A stretch of DNA of 64,000 bases from Phycisphaeraceae bacterium. Its GTDB lineage: Bacteria; Planctomycetota; Phycisphaerae; Phycisphaerales; UBA1924. The notes beneath the pieces are model-generated. The model was not told the origin of the DNA. It searched no databases and saw only the letters and a program-made list of their open reading frames with translations. Location: contig JAHBXB010000007.1 in assembly GCA_019636655.1 (NCBI GenBank), positions 62,001 to 126,000 on the forward strand, in the 5' to 3' direction. Shown in pieces: positions 8,346 through 17,195 of the stretch. The position numbers were made by a program, and so were the translations under genes. Numbering within the stretch: position 1 is the first letter of the stretch; each line of letters begins with the position of its first letter.

Positions 8346-9929
8346 TCAGCGGCTCGAGGGCCGGACCGCGTCGCGCGTCCAGGAGCCGTTGACCAGTCGG
8401 ACCAGATTCAACGGATTCGCATCGCGGAGTTCGGGCGGCAGGAGCGCCTCGGGGCAGTTCTGGAAGCAGACCGGCCGGCACCATCGCTCGATGGCCAGCG
8501 GGCCGACGGCTGTGGCGTCCGGGCGGTTGGTGGCGGGGAAGGGGCCCGCGTGGACCGTACCCGCCGAGACGCGGACGCCGGTGGGAGGGCCGTTGATAAC
8601 GAGTCGGCCCGCGGCGTGCTGGAGCATCTCGACCACCGCGCGGTCTTCGGGACGGATGGTCTCGCCGAGGTAGACGCTGGCTACGAGTGCGCCCCACGGT
8701 GACGTGCCGGTGACGCCGCGGAGCAGGGCGATGAGCGGTTCTAGTCGCGAGAGATCGATCGTTGAGGCGATGCACGCGGGGCCGAAGATCTCGGCGCGGA
8801 AGCGGGGGGAATCAAAGAGGTCCGGGCCAGGTCGCGCGAAGATGATCGCGGGCACATCGACGAGCGGCGCCAGACCGGTGTGCGGGGGCGCGTGCATCCT
8901 GGCGTCCGTCTCAGGAGCCGCGGCGAGATCGTTGAGGCGGTCGCGGTAGCCGCGATGAACAGCGGGCGAGAGCATTCGGCGGGGACGGCCGGCCAGCAGG
9001 GACTCGCGCAGACGAGCAAAGAACGGGTGCCTGTCGTCCGTGGCTGAGGTGTCGGGCGCATCGAGCAGGATCAGCCCGGTGTTGGTGCACTGCTGGCCGA
9101 ATCGGGAGAGGATCGAGGCCGCGAGTTCGTCGGCGATCTCCCGGGGGCGCTGGGTGGCGGCGTCGCGGGTGACCAGGACGAGGTTGGTGCTGCCCATCTC
9201 GGCAAACACGGGGATGGGCGTCGGCCGCTCGCGTGCCATGCGATCGAGGGCGAGGCCGGCGCCGGGGGAGCCGGTGAAGCCGACCGCGACGACAGAGGGG
9301 TGTGAAACAAGGTCACGGGCAGTACGGAAGTCGGCGCCGGGGTCGGCATCGGGGATGTAGCCGAGCACCCCTTTGGGCCCGCTGCGCTCGCGGCAAGCGT
9401 CGGCGGCGATGCGGGCGAGGAGCCGGCCGGTCTTGACGTGAGCGGGATGTTCCTTGACGACCACGGGGCAACCGGCCGCCAGGGCGCTGGCGGTGTCGCC
9501 GCCACAGACGCCGTAGGCGAGGGGGAAGTTGCTGGCGCCGAAGACCGCGACGACGCCGGGGAGCGGGATGAGCATCCGGCGGACGTCGTGGTTGGGGCCG
9601 ATGCACCCGTTGGGGATGGGGGCCGAGTGCGGCGGAGGGGGGAGCGTGGGGGCGCGCCAGTGGGGATCGATCGCCGCGCGGAGCCATGAGCCTTCGCGCA
9701 GGACGTCGGCGAACATGGCGAGGGTCCCGACCATGCGGTCGAACTCGGGGGCGAGTTCGTCGGGGGTGAGGGCGGTTTCGTCCGCGGTGGTCCGGATGAT
9801 CGAGTCGCGGTTCGCGGAGAGCGAGCCGGCGATGGCGTCAAGAAGCGCGGACCGATCTGTGGTGCGGAGCCAGCGTATCGCGCTGGCCGCGGACTCGATC
9901 ACGGAATCGAGGGGCAGGTGGGTGGGCAT
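8346..9929 (-). CDS. Aldehyde dehydrogenase, alpha-ketoglutaric semialdehyde type
   Basis: A 527-residue NAD(P)-dependent aldehyde dehydrogenase. The catalytic Cys281 sits in GQQCTNTG and the general base Glu244 in FAEMGSTN; the nucleotide-binding region shows VVVKEHPAH and VGFTGSPGAG. These variant motifs (GQxCTNxG, FAEMGS) are those of the 2,5-dioxovalerate/alpha-ketoglutaric semialdehyde dehydrogenase group, which finishes non-phosphorylating pentose, glucarate and hydroxyproline breakdown. The exact substrate is inferred, and no sugar-acid pathway genes lie beside it. It converges with the HDOD gene. Confidence 0.9.
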   Translation of the reverse strand: MPTHLPLDSVIESAASAIRWLRTTDRSALLDAIAGSLSANRDSIIRTTADETALTPDELAPEFDRMVGTLAMFADVLREGSWLRAAIDPHWRAPTLPPPPHSAPIPNGCIGPNHDVRRMLIPLPGVVAVFGASNFPLAYGVCGGDTASALAAGCPVVVKEHPAHVKTGRLLARIAADACRERSGPKGVLGYIPDADPGADFRTARDLVSHPSVVAVGFTGSPGAGLALDRMARERPTPIPVFAEMGSTNLVLVTRDAATQRPREIADELAASILSRFGQQCTNTGLILLDAPDTSATDDRHPFFARLRESLLAGRPRRMLSPAVHRGYRDRLNDLAAAPETDARMHAPPHTGLAPLVDVPAIIFARPGPDLFDSPRFRAEIFGPACIASTIDLSRLEPLIALLRGVTGTSPWGALVASVYLGETIRPEDRAVVEMLQHAAGRLVINGPPTGVRVSAGTVHAGPFPATNRPDATAVGPLAIERWCRPVCFQNCPEALLPPELRDANPLNLVRLVNGSWTRDAVRPSSR

Positions 9930-10067
9930 GATGCTCGAAGTACAACGTGGAGAAGCAGCAGGATATGCGGCACCTGGTGGCAGACGAGCGGTAATGCCGG
10001 ACAGCGCCCGCCGGTGGAGTGAATCGGATCGTGTCGGGCGAGACCGGGTTTTCTAGTGGAATCGGTT

Positions 10068-11333
10068 CTATGTTGCGCGTGGCGGGAGGGGGTGTTCAAT
10101 CAGGACACAGGCCGGAACGGTTGGGTACTGCAGTGTAAGTCGGTAGACGAAAAAGTCGTCCGCCTTCCAGCCGAGTCTGCTGAACACATGAGAGATCATC
10201 TCGCGGAACCGCGGGAATGCCTCGAGGCCGCTGACGTCGGTGCCGGTGCCGAGATAAGCGACTCGCTCGCGGATCGGAAGACGCATGACGTCGAGCTGCC
10301 GGTCGCCGGTCGCACGCTTGTTGAGTTCGCTGACCTGGAGAACCTCGTACTCCATCTTGCCGAAGAGATCGCGGTGCACGTACTGGTCGCACACGAAAAG
10401 CTCCGCCGGCGTGAAGCATCGGACTGCGGCGCCGGTGAAGTGGTTGTTGGCGTCGCGTCGAGTGGGGGCGTGGTCGCGGCTGACCTCGCCGGTGATGCAG
10501 GTGCAGGCGCCGGTCTGGCCAACCGCGCCGCCGGCAATCATGGCCTCAGGCAATCCATCAGGGCTCGCGATGCCGTAAATTCGGGCGAGCGGACGGGAGC
10601 AGAACTCGCCAAGCAGCGGGATATCAACAAACTCGCTGGCACTGGAGAATCGCTCCGGAGGATCGATTGATTCAAGGTGCTGGAGCGAGGTAGCGATGTG
10701 CTGGTGGTCGTCGCGGTAGGCGACGCGGCTAATCGGCCAGGCAACCTCGGGTCGTGTGCGAACCAGGTCGACGAACCCGCGAACTGAAGCGACGTCCATC
10801 ATTTCGGGCCGGCCCGAGACCGCGGGGTGGAGAAAATCGGCGCGGATCTGTAGCTTGGCACGGACCCCGAACAGGTAGGCGTTGGCACGAAACGCTGCCT
10901 TTCGCTGGTCGAGATCGGTCCGCGTGGGGCCACCCCGAGAGTACCGGGAGATCATGGTCTCAAAGGCCGATTTGTCGGGAGCGTGGGTGCGGATCAACGC
11001 CAAGTAGTCGGTGTAGTTGCTGCGAAGACGAGCGATCGACGTTGCGGACACGCCGGACTTCTGCGCGGCGACGAGAAACTTCTCGAACCCAGCGCTGCCG
11101 GGGAGGTTGGTCGCCGCATCGAAGGGATCGCTGGTACGCATGACCCGGCCGATCTTCCATGCAAGCTTCTTGTCAATGCCAAGCCTGGTGCCGAGATCGG
11201 AAAAGCGGCCGGTGGACGGGTTCCATTCGGATCGTACCTGATCCATAGCCTCTGCAAGCGAAGACTGCAGCCGGTGGATGGCGCTTCGTGCATTCTCCTC
11301 AAGACTGGATTCAGAGAGAGTTGCTGGGGTCAT
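10068..11333 (-). CDS. Uncharacterised 421-residue soluble protein
   Basis: I do not recognise this family. The N-terminal 60 residues are helical and include a segment (RFSDLGTRLGIDKKLAWKI) that could be a helix-turn-helix. The rest is a mixed fold with no signal peptide or membrane helix. It holds a Cys pair in GACTCITGE, a CDQYVHRDLFG stretch and several Arg-rich helices. The start at 11333 is preferred over the ATG at 11342 because the latter overlaps a CATAAT hexamer that looks like the -10 box. A DNA-binding regulatory protein is possible but unproven. Confidence 0.7.
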   Translation of the reverse strand: MTPATLSESSLEENARSAIHRLQSSLAEAMDQVRSEWNPSTGRFSDLGTRLGIDKKLAWKIGRVMRTSDPFDAATNLPGSAGFEKFLVAAQKSGVSATSIARLRSNYTDYLALIRTHAPDKSAFETMISRYSRGGPTRTDLDQRKAAFRANAYLFGVRAKLQIRADFLHPAVSGRPEMMDVASVRGFVDLVRTRPEVAWPISRVAYRDDHQHIATSLQHLESIDPPERFSSASEFVDIPLLGEFCSRPLARIYGIASPDGLPEAMIAGGAVGQTGACTCITGEVSRDHAPTRRDANNHFTGAAVRCFTPAELFVCDQYVHRDLFGKMEYEVLQVSELNKRATGDRQLDVMRLPIRERVAYLGTGTDVSGLEAFPRFREMISHVFSRLGWKADDFFVYRLTLQYPTVPACVLIEHPLPPRAT

Positions 11334-11340
11334 GCAGGTC

Positions 11341-11346
11341 ATTATG
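11341..11346 (-). promoter_or_regulatory. Candidate -10 (CATAAT) 7 bases before the 11333 start
   Basis: On the minus strand CATAAT ends 7 bases before the ATG at 11333, with no Shine-Dalgarno between. This spacing predicts a transcript starting at or next to the start codon. Confidence 0.45.
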
Positions 11347-11538
11347 GCTACTCAAATCCGTACAGGCCACACGCCGTGTGGAAACATTCGCAAGAAAATT
11401 TCCTGCAAGATTTCCGGAAACTACTGGCACGGTCGATGTCAGGTGGTAATGTTGGCGACAATTCGGGAGCGCCGCCGCGTAGTCAGCGGTTGACGGCTTG
11501 GCGAGGCTCCCCGAGAGGCCAACAGAAAAGGACCTGTC

Positions 11539-12945
11539 ATGCACGTTTCCCGATTGGCTCAGCGCGTGATCAAGCAGGCGATGGTGATGGCTCTTGCCGG
11601 AGCGGGTTCGGCCATGGGGCAGACGGCGACGCTGCAAGCGGTGCCGACGGATCTCCCATACTGGGAGATCTATGCGATGGGGCTGTCGGCTGACGGATCG
11701 AAGATCTCGGGGATTTATCTCGGAAACGACGGGTGGTACCACTCATACCGGTGGTCTCAAGCCGAGGGCACGGTGCTGATTCCTGAGTTGTGCACGGTCG
11801 AGAGCACGTACCTGTCGCGGATTTCGGGTGATGGGAACACACAGTTCGGCTTCTTGTTCCAATGTGTGGACACACCGGAATGCCCGTTCTGCGGCGGGTG
11901 GGGGGCGGCACGATGGGTCGATGGGCAGGGGACTTCGTACATGGGCTATGTGGCGGGGGGGAACGAGTACATCGGTGACCCGAGCGAGGTCCACGCCGCC
12001 TCCCATGATGGATCTGTGCTGGTGGGAGCGAGCACCACGGTGACGGAGGAGTTTCCCGACGGGGCTGTGCACGGGTTCCGGTGGACGGCCGCGACGGGTA
12101 TGGTGGATCTTGGCGAGGTGCCGTTCTCGCAGCAGTCATGGGCGACATCGGTGAGTGGCGATGGCTCGAAGGTGCTGGTGCACACGCTGCAGGCGTACTA
12201 CGACAATGACGGCGAGCTGCTCTCGACGCCCTTTGAGACATACCTGTGGACCGAGGAGAACGGGTTCGAGCAGATCCCGCTGACCGGTGTGCCCACGAAC
12301 CTGGTGAACTCGCAGCCGGTGGCGATCTCAGCGGATGGATCGACCGTGATCGGAATTGCGAGCACGCAGTTTGTGACTTCGTCCTACGGCAGCTTTCTTG
12401 CCTATCGCTGGACGGAGAGCGACGGGCTGGTCCTGCTGGGTGCGCGGCCGGACCTTGGATTGCCTCACAGCCGGCCGGTGGCGGCTTCGGCGGACGGATC
12501 GATAATCGTCGGGACACTCATCGCATCGAACCTCGGAAACAGCACCCCGTTTATCTGGGACGAGGCGCACGGAATACGGGTGCTGGCGGAGGTGCTGGCG
12601 CAGGGTGGCGCGGATATGTCCGACTGGGTGCTCAAGCAGGTCTCCGGGGTCTCTGCGGACGGCAAGACCGTGGCCGGCTGGGGGTACCGCGAGGTCGATC
12701 CAGAGTTCGGCCTTGCATCGGATGCCTGGATAGCAACACTGTCCGACGGCCCCGGTTGTCCTGCGGACTTCGATGGGAACGGAGCCGTGGAGCCTACGGA
12801 TATCGCCGTGTTCATCAACGCATGGCTGACCAGCCTGCAGCAGGGAACGCTGGCGGGTGACTTTGACGGTAATGGCGTGGTGGAGCCTGTTGATATCGCT
12901 CAGTTCGTGAGCGCGTGGGTGGCTGCGATTCAGAATGGCTGCTGA
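11539..12945 (+). CDS. Secreted HAF-repeat-like protein with dockerin-like C-terminus
   Basis: A 468-residue exported protein. Start at 11539 has an AAAGGA Shine-Dalgarno 8 bases upstream. A signal peptide ends near AMGQTA (about residue 30). The body repeats a pattern of about 45-60 residues, xxSADGSxxxG...(F/Y)RWTxxxG(M/L)xxLG, as in HAF/probable extracellular beta-repeat proteins. The C-terminus (about 408-468) has two Ca-binding-like EF-hand loops, DFDGNGAVEPTDIAVFINAW and DFDGNGVVEPVDIAQFVSAW, ending in NGC. Such dockerin-like tails recur in secreted planctomycete proteins and may anchor or sort them; that is inference. A strong terminator follows. Confidence 0.82.
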   Translation: MHVSRLAQRVIKQAMVMALAGAGSAMGQTATLQAVPTDLPYWEIYAMGLSADGSKISGIYLGNDGWYHSYRWSQAEGTVLIPELCTVESTYLSRISGDGNTQFGFLFQCVDTPECPFCGGWGAARWVDGQGTSYMGYVAGGNEYIGDPSEVHAASHDGSVLVGASTTVTEEFPDGAVHGFRWTAATGMVDLGEVPFSQQSWATSVSGDGSKVLVHTLQAYYDNDGELLSTPFETYLWTEENGFEQIPLTGVPTNLVNSQPVAISADGSTVIGIASTQFVTSSYGSFLAYRWTESDGLVLLGARPDLGLPHSRPVAASADGSIIVGTLIASNLGNSTPFIWDEAHGIRVLAEVLAQGGADMSDWVLKQVSGVSADGKTVAGWGYREVDPEFGLASDAWIATLSDGPGCPADFDGNGAVEPTDIAVFINAWLTSLQQGTLAGDFDGNGVVEPVDIAQFVSAWVAAIQNGC

Positions 12946-12996
12946 CGGGATGAAAACAAGGCGGTTACCCGCGATTGGGCGCGGGTGCAGGCTGCG

Positions 12997-13037
12997 TGCC
13001 GCGGTCCGGGAGCACAACCGGGCCGCGGCAATTTTTT
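12997..13037 (+). terminator. Rho-independent terminator after the 11539 gene
   Basis: An outer 8-bp stem (TGCCGCGG/CCGCGGCA), one T-G wobble and an inner 4-bp stem (CCGG/CCGG) enclose an 8-base loop, followed by A and six T. Confidence 0.9.
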
Positions 13038-13062
13038 GGCGGCAGGGCCGTTTGAGTGAGAG

Positions 13063-13398
13063 TCACCCCCACGACACGCTGAACATCTGGCGAGTGTCGT
13101 CGGTGGCTTGCGCCATGACCTGTGCGGCGTTCTCGAAACTGATGGCGGCCTGAACCGCCGCGCCGACGTTGACGCGCGGCACGATGGTGGAGCCGGCGGA
13201 AGCGGGGGCTCCGGTTCCGGCGTCGGCGAGGGCCGTTGTGGCGGCGCCGTCGACGCGGTTGCCCGCGACGGTCCGGCCCGCGGCCACGACGCGGCCGATC
13301 TCGTGGACGCTGGGGTGCACAGGTTCAGCGGGCGCGGGCTTGCTCTTGGCGCGGGATCCGGCGCTGCTCTTCTTCGATTTCGTGGGGGACTTGGCCAT
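13063..13398 (-). CDS. Small Ala/Lys-rich protein of unknown function
   Basis: A 111-residue protein with an AGGAG Shine-Dalgarno 8 bases before the ATG at 13398. The first 25 residues are Lys/Ser/Ala-rich and basic (MAKSPTKSKKSSAGSRAKSK). The rest is Ala/Val-rich and mostly helical, with a final segment VNVGAAVQAAISFENAAQVM. No signal peptide or known motif. It lies 54 bases downstream of the lipoprotein at 13453-14679 on the same strand, so the two may be co-transcribed. Confidence 0.6.
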   Translation of the reverse strand: MAKSPTKSKKSSAGSRAKSKPAPAEPVHPSVHEIGRVVAAGRTVAGNRVDGAATTALADAGTGAPASAGSTIVPRVNVGAAVQAAISFENAAQVMAQATDDTRQMFSVSWG

Positions 13399-13452
13399 CG
13401 AGGCGGCTCCTGGATTGGGGCGATTTCGTCGGAAGGCTGCCGAGCAGGCGAG

Positions 13453-14679
13453 TCAGCGCGGCATCATGCCCAGGTCCCGGATCATGCGGCGGCGCTCGAG
13501 GTCCCACTTGGACTCGGAGAGGACGCTGACCGCATTTGGCGGATCACCCCCATCGGGCGGCGTCAGATTCTGAGTGATCCAGGCGCGGATGAGGGGGACA
13601 CGAGCGGCCTCGTCGGCGGTGTACCAAGCCTGAACGAATGAAGCACTGTTGAGCGGCGCGGTCTCGGCCGTCGCGGCGCCTGTCAGCCGCTGGTAGGAGG
13701 GGACCGGCGCGCTCAGCACCCCGCCGGGGAGGATCTGGCAGTCGTAGGCGATGTAACCGATGCACATCGCCTCGGGGAAGTCCTCGTCCATCGTGACGGA
13801 GCGGCGCGAGACATTGATCAGGCGGACCTTTCCGCCGAGTTGGTCGGTGAGCTTGGTGTTGAGGCGAGTCGCGATCTCCTCGTATTGCTCGGCGGCAGTC
13901 TTCTTGGGGTCGGGGGCGCCCGGATCAGGCGTCGGGAGCTCGAATCCCGCCGCGGCCTCGGCGCCGGACTTCGAGGCGTCGTCGAGGTAGACCGAGACGG
14001 ACTTGACGCGGTAGACGCGGGTGACGATGCGGAGGAAGACCGGGGTGGCCTTGGGATCGGCGGGGTCGGTGGCGTAGGCGGAGAGCAGGCCACGGTTGTC
14101 GATCTCCCAGGTCTGCAGGATGGGCTGGAGGGTGGCGAGGTCCAGACCAGCGGTCTGGGCTCCCTTGAGCGAGACGGTGGCGCTCGCCGCGGCGGCCCCG
14201 AGGTAACTGAGACCAACCGGGATGCCCTGGACGGGTATGGCGAGGTTGATGCCGCCGGAGCGGGAGATCTCGACGGTGTAGTCCGGGAAGGCCGCGGCGG
14301 GGAGATCGGTCCACGTGTTGACCGGATTTGGGAACGCGGCGCCGTCGCCGAGCCGGGTGGCGTAGAAGGCCTTGATCGCGGCGTCCGTGTCGAGGCGCTT
14401 CATGTGCACGTCCAGCGGCAAGAAGCCCTTCTCTTCGAAGAGGTCGACTTCCTTCCCGATGGGCGTGGTGGTGATGAAGACATCCCCGGGACGGAGGTCG
14501 CGCGTCAGCGGGTAGACAGGCATGACCTGCGAGGCGCGGATGGTGAGGCACCAGTCCTTCGCGACGCGGGCGAGTTCTTTAGACTTTTCCTTGGTGGTGA
14601 TGCAGCCTGCAAGGCCAAGGATAAGGAGGATGAGCAGAAGGATATTTGTAGTGGATTGAAGGCTGCGGGAATATCGCAT
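13453..14679 (-). CDS. Large uncharacterised lipoprotein
   Basis: A 408-residue protein. Start at 14679 is set by a GGAGG 8 bases upstream and by the signal that follows: a short Arg-containing start, the hydrophobic run NILLLILLILG and the lipobox LAGC (Cys about residue 26). The mature region begins with a Lys/Glu-rich helix, then a mixed alpha/beta body containing RLGDGAAFPN and an internal Ala-rich helix. It ends in an Arg-rich helix (WDLERRRMIRDLG). No family recognised. Placement suggests an envelope protein. Confidence 0.72.
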   Translation of the reverse strand: MRYSRSLQSTTNILLLILLILGLAGCITTKEKSKELARVAKDWCLTIRASQVMPVYPLTRDLRPGDVFITTTPIGKEVDLFEEKGFLPLDVHMKRLDTDAAIKAFYATRLGDGAAFPNPVNTWTDLPAAAFPDYTVEISRSGGINLAIPVQGIPVGLSYLGAAAASATVSLKGAQTAGLDLATLQPILQTWEIDNRGLLSAYATDPADPKATPVFLRIVTRVYRVKSVSVYLDDASKSGAEAAAGFELPTPDPGAPDPKKTAAEQYEEIATRLNTKLTDQLGGKVRLINVSRRSVTMDEDFPEAMCIGYIAYDCQILPGGVLSAPVPSYQRLTGAATAETAPLNSASFVQAWYTADEAARVPLIRAWITQNLTPPDGGDPPNAVSVLSESKWDLERRRMIRDLGMMPR

Positions 14680-14912
14680 GGGTCTGGCCTCCGAGAGGAT
14701 CAACGACGACATACTCTCTTGAAACCGACCGTCATTGCAAGCATCGACTGAAAACGGTGCACAATCGAGAGTCCACAATATTGTGGCTTATGGCGTTAAT
14801 CATCATGTAACCTGAGACGTGTCCAGCACTTCCATGTTCGTCTGCCCGTGCGGGACGGAGACGGATCGTCGCTGTTGACAACTCCGTTACACGAGCTGAC
14901 GTGCGTCCCGGG

Positions 14913-14918
14913 TAGGCT
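14913..14918 (+). promoter_or_regulatory. Candidate -10 (TAGGCT) 7 bases before ATG 14926
   Basis: TAGGCT ends 7 bases before the start codon and no Shine-Dalgarno is present between them, consistent with leaderless transcription. A TTGACA at 14875-14880 is too far upstream (32 bases) to be its -35. Confidence 0.4.
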
Positions 14919-14925
14919 TGCCCTC

Positions 14926-15396
14926 ATGGCAGCGGGAGCACGGAATATCCGGAACTGGCGTCGGTGGGTGCGAGGCGCCGGTTGGGCGGTCGCGGGCGCC
15001 GGGGCGGTGTGCTGGGTCGCGTCGATGTGGCTGGTGACGTGGCGGTGCACGCCGCGGCGAACGATGTGGTTGCGCGACGGGGTGGTATCGGTGCACAACT
15101 TGGGGGCGTACACGACCATGGGGTGGTCGGTAGGTGGGCTGTGGTTCCAGATGGGCCGTCCCTTCACGCTGCGGTGGTGGCCGGAGGAGGGGGTGGTGCG
15201 ATATTGGGATGATGGGTCGGGGAACGCGAACTGGTCGGTGAGTCTTCCGCTGTGGATGCCGACGTTGGCGGGGGCGGCAGTCGTGATGGCGGTGCGCCGG
15301 GCGCGGCGGCCCGCGACGCAGTGCGCGGGGTGCGGGTACGACTGCACGGGGTTGAGCGGGGATTGCCCGGAGTGCGGGAAGGGGCGGAAGGGCTAG
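14926..15396 (+). CDS. Membrane protein with C-terminal zinc ribbon
   Basis: A 156-residue protein of a type I know from planctomycete genomes. A hydrophobic segment lies at about residues 18-38 and a second near 112-130. A Trp-rich, probably extracytoplasmic stretch lies between them (WSVGGLWFQMG, FTLRWWPEE). The C-terminus is a four-Cys zinc ribbon, CAGCGYDCTG...CPECG. Start at 14926 rather than 14848, because the earlier residues look like leader sequence and a TAGGCT box sits just upstream. Function unknown. Confidence 0.75.
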   Translation: MAAGARNIRNWRRWVRGAGWAVAGAGAVCWVASMWLVTWRCTPRRTMWLRDGVVSVHNLGAYTTMGWSVGGLWFQMGRPFTLRWWPEEGVVRYWDDGSGNANWSVSLPLWMPTLAGAAVVMAVRRARRPATQCAGCGYDCTGLSGDCPECGKGRKG

Positions 15397-15471
15397 GGCC
15401 GAAAGTCGCGATCGCTGGCTCGCCTGACTCACGATCTCGATTACTCTCTGTTGCGTCCGCCCAATGTTCGG

Positions 15472-15477
15472 TATGCT
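15472..15477 (+). promoter_or_regulatory. Candidate promoter for comM (TTGCGT ... TATGCT)
   Basis: TATGCT at 15472-15477 ends 8 bases before the ATG; TTGCGT at 15451-15456 lies 15 bases upstream of it. No Shine-Dalgarno is present, so the mRNA is probably leaderless. Confidence 0.45.
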
Positions 15478-15485
15478 CTGCTCCC

Positions 15486-17120
15486 ATGATTGCCCGCGTT
15501 CAGTCGTTTCTGTTGCAAGGGATCGAGGCGCACCCGTGCGAGGTTGAGGTGGACCTCAACGAGGCGGTCGGCACGGGGTCCGAGCAGGCGCGGGCCGTGG
15601 TCGTTGGGCTGCCCGACGCCGCGGTGAAGGAATCGTTCGAGCGGATGCGGGCGGCGATCGAGAACAGCGGGTACGCCTTCCCGATGGGGCGGGTGGTGAT
15701 CAACCTGGCGCCGGCGGATGTGCGGAAGGAGGGGCCACTCTACGACCTGCCGATCGCGATCGGCGTGCTGATGTCGGCCGGGGTGCTCTCGGGAACCTCG
15801 ACGCGCCGGGCGTACAGCGGCGCGGGGGCGGCGGGGCGAGCCCGGTCCGGTGCGGGGGGTTCGGGGGTCGACGCGGCGGGGGACGGGGATGAGAAGTTCG
15901 AGTTCGATCCGCGCCAGTACCTCTTCGCGGGGGAACTCGCGCTGGACGGGCGGCTGCGGCCGGTGCGCGGCGTAATCGCGATGGCGACGCTCGCCGCGGC
16001 GAAGGGGGCCAAGGGGGTCGTCGTGCCGCACGAGAACGTGAGCGAGGCGGCGCTGGTGCCGGGGATCGAGGCGATCGGGGTGAGGACGCTGACGGAGGTG
16101 GTGGGGATCATCGCCGGCGATATCGAGGCGAGGCCGGCGCCGGCGGTGGACGTCGCGGCGATGCTGGCGACCGCCGCGGCGTCGGTGGACTTCGGGGATG
16201 TGCGGGGGCAGGAGGCGGTGAAGCGGGCGATCGTGGTGGCGGCGGCCGGCGGGCACAACGTTCTGATGCTCGGCCCCGCCGGGACGGGCAAGACGATGAT
16301 GGCGCGGGCGCTGCCGGGCGTCCTGCCGCCGCTGACGGTGGACGAGGCGATCGAGATCACGCGGATCTACTCCGCCGCGGGGCAGTTGCCCGAGGGGCAG
16401 GGGCTGGTGACGGCCCGGCCGGTGCGTTCGCCGCACCACACGGCGTCGTCCGCGGCGATCGTGGGGGGCGGGGCGGTGCCCAAGCCGGGGGAGATCTCGC
16501 TGGCGCACCGGGGGGTGCTGTTCCTGGACGAACTGCCGGAGTTTCCGCGGATCGTGCTGGAGACGCTGCGGCAACCGCTGGAGGACCACGTGGTGACGAT
16601 CGCGCGGTCGCACTCGGCGGTGCGGTTCCCGGCGTCGTTCATGCTGGTGTGCGCGATGAACCCGACGCCCAAGGGGGATATGCCGACCAGCGAGGTGTCG
16701 CGCGGGGCGATGGAGCGGTACCTGTCGCGCCTGTCGGGGCCGCTGATCGACCGGATCGATATCCACATCGAAGCGCCGGCGGTGTCGTGGAAGCACCTCT
16801 CCGGGGAGGCGCGGGGGACCAGCAGCGCGCAGATGCGGGAGCAGGCGCTGCGGGCCCGGGAGCGGCAGATCGCGCGGCAGGGGGCGGGGACCACGAACGC
16901 GCGCCTGTCGGGGCGGCAACTGGACTCGATGGCGGCGATCGACGAGCCGACGCGGGTGATGCTGGGCCGGGCGATGACGGAACTAGGCCTGTCGGCCCGG
17001 GCGTACGACAAGGTTCGGCGGGTGGCGCGGACGATCGCGGACCTTGCGGGGAGCGAGGCGGTGTCGGCGGCGCACGTGACGGAGGCGATCTCGTACCGGT
17101 TGCTGGATCGGAAGGTGTGA
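15486..17120 (+). CDS. comM: ComM/YifB-family Mg-chelatase-like AAA+ ATPase
   Basis: A 544-residue ring ATPase. In Gram-negatives ComM is a hexameric helicase that promotes branch migration during natural transformation. The N-terminal ChlI-like domain opens MIARVQSFLLQGIEAHPCEV and contains VVGLPDAAVKESFER. Walker A GPAGTGKT is at residues 263-270 and Walker B VLFLDELPEF follows; the C-terminal Mg-chelatase helical domain ends the protein. Residues about 100-140 hold a Gly/Ala/Arg-rich insertion absent from typical members. Start chosen for the family N-terminus. No competence genes are adjacent. Confidence 0.95.
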   Translation: MIARVQSFLLQGIEAHPCEVEVDLNEAVGTGSEQARAVVVGLPDAAVKESFERMRAAIENSGYAFPMGRVVINLAPADVRKEGPLYDLPIAIGVLMSAGVLSGTSTRRAYSGAGAAGRARSGAGGSGVDAAGDGDEKFEFDPRQYLFAGELALDGRLRPVRGVIAMATLAAAKGAKGVVVPHENVSEAALVPGIEAIGVRTLTEVVGIIAGDIEARPAPAVDVAAMLATAAASVDFGDVRGQEAVKRAIVVAAAGGHNVLMLGPAGTGKTMMARALPGVLPPLTVDEAIEITRIYSAAGQLPEGQGLVTARPVRSPHHTASSAAIVGGGAVPKPGEISLAHRGVLFLDELPEFPRIVLETLRQPLEDHVVTIARSHSAVRFPASFMLVCAMNPTPKGDMPTSEVSRGAMERYLSRLSGPLIDRIDIHIEAPAVSWKHLSGEARGTSSAQMREQALRARERQIARQGAGTTNARLSGRQLDSMAAIDEPTRVMLGRAMTELGLSARAYDKVRRVARTIADLAGSEAVSAAHVTEAISYRLLDRKV

Positions 17121-17195
17121 GTGGGGCAGGTCAGCGACGGCCGCGGCGGCTACCGGCGGGTTCGAGCGCCGCGGCGTGGACCGGGACGACTTCAG

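Noticed and set aside
13063-13398. RebB-type R-body protein
   Set aside because: Only a vague helical Ala/Val/Asn likeness; no other R-body gene nearby and the basic N-terminus does not fit.
14875-14880. TTGACA as -35 for the 14926 gene
   Set aside because: No -10 at 15-19 bases; the nearest good hexamer is 32 bases away.
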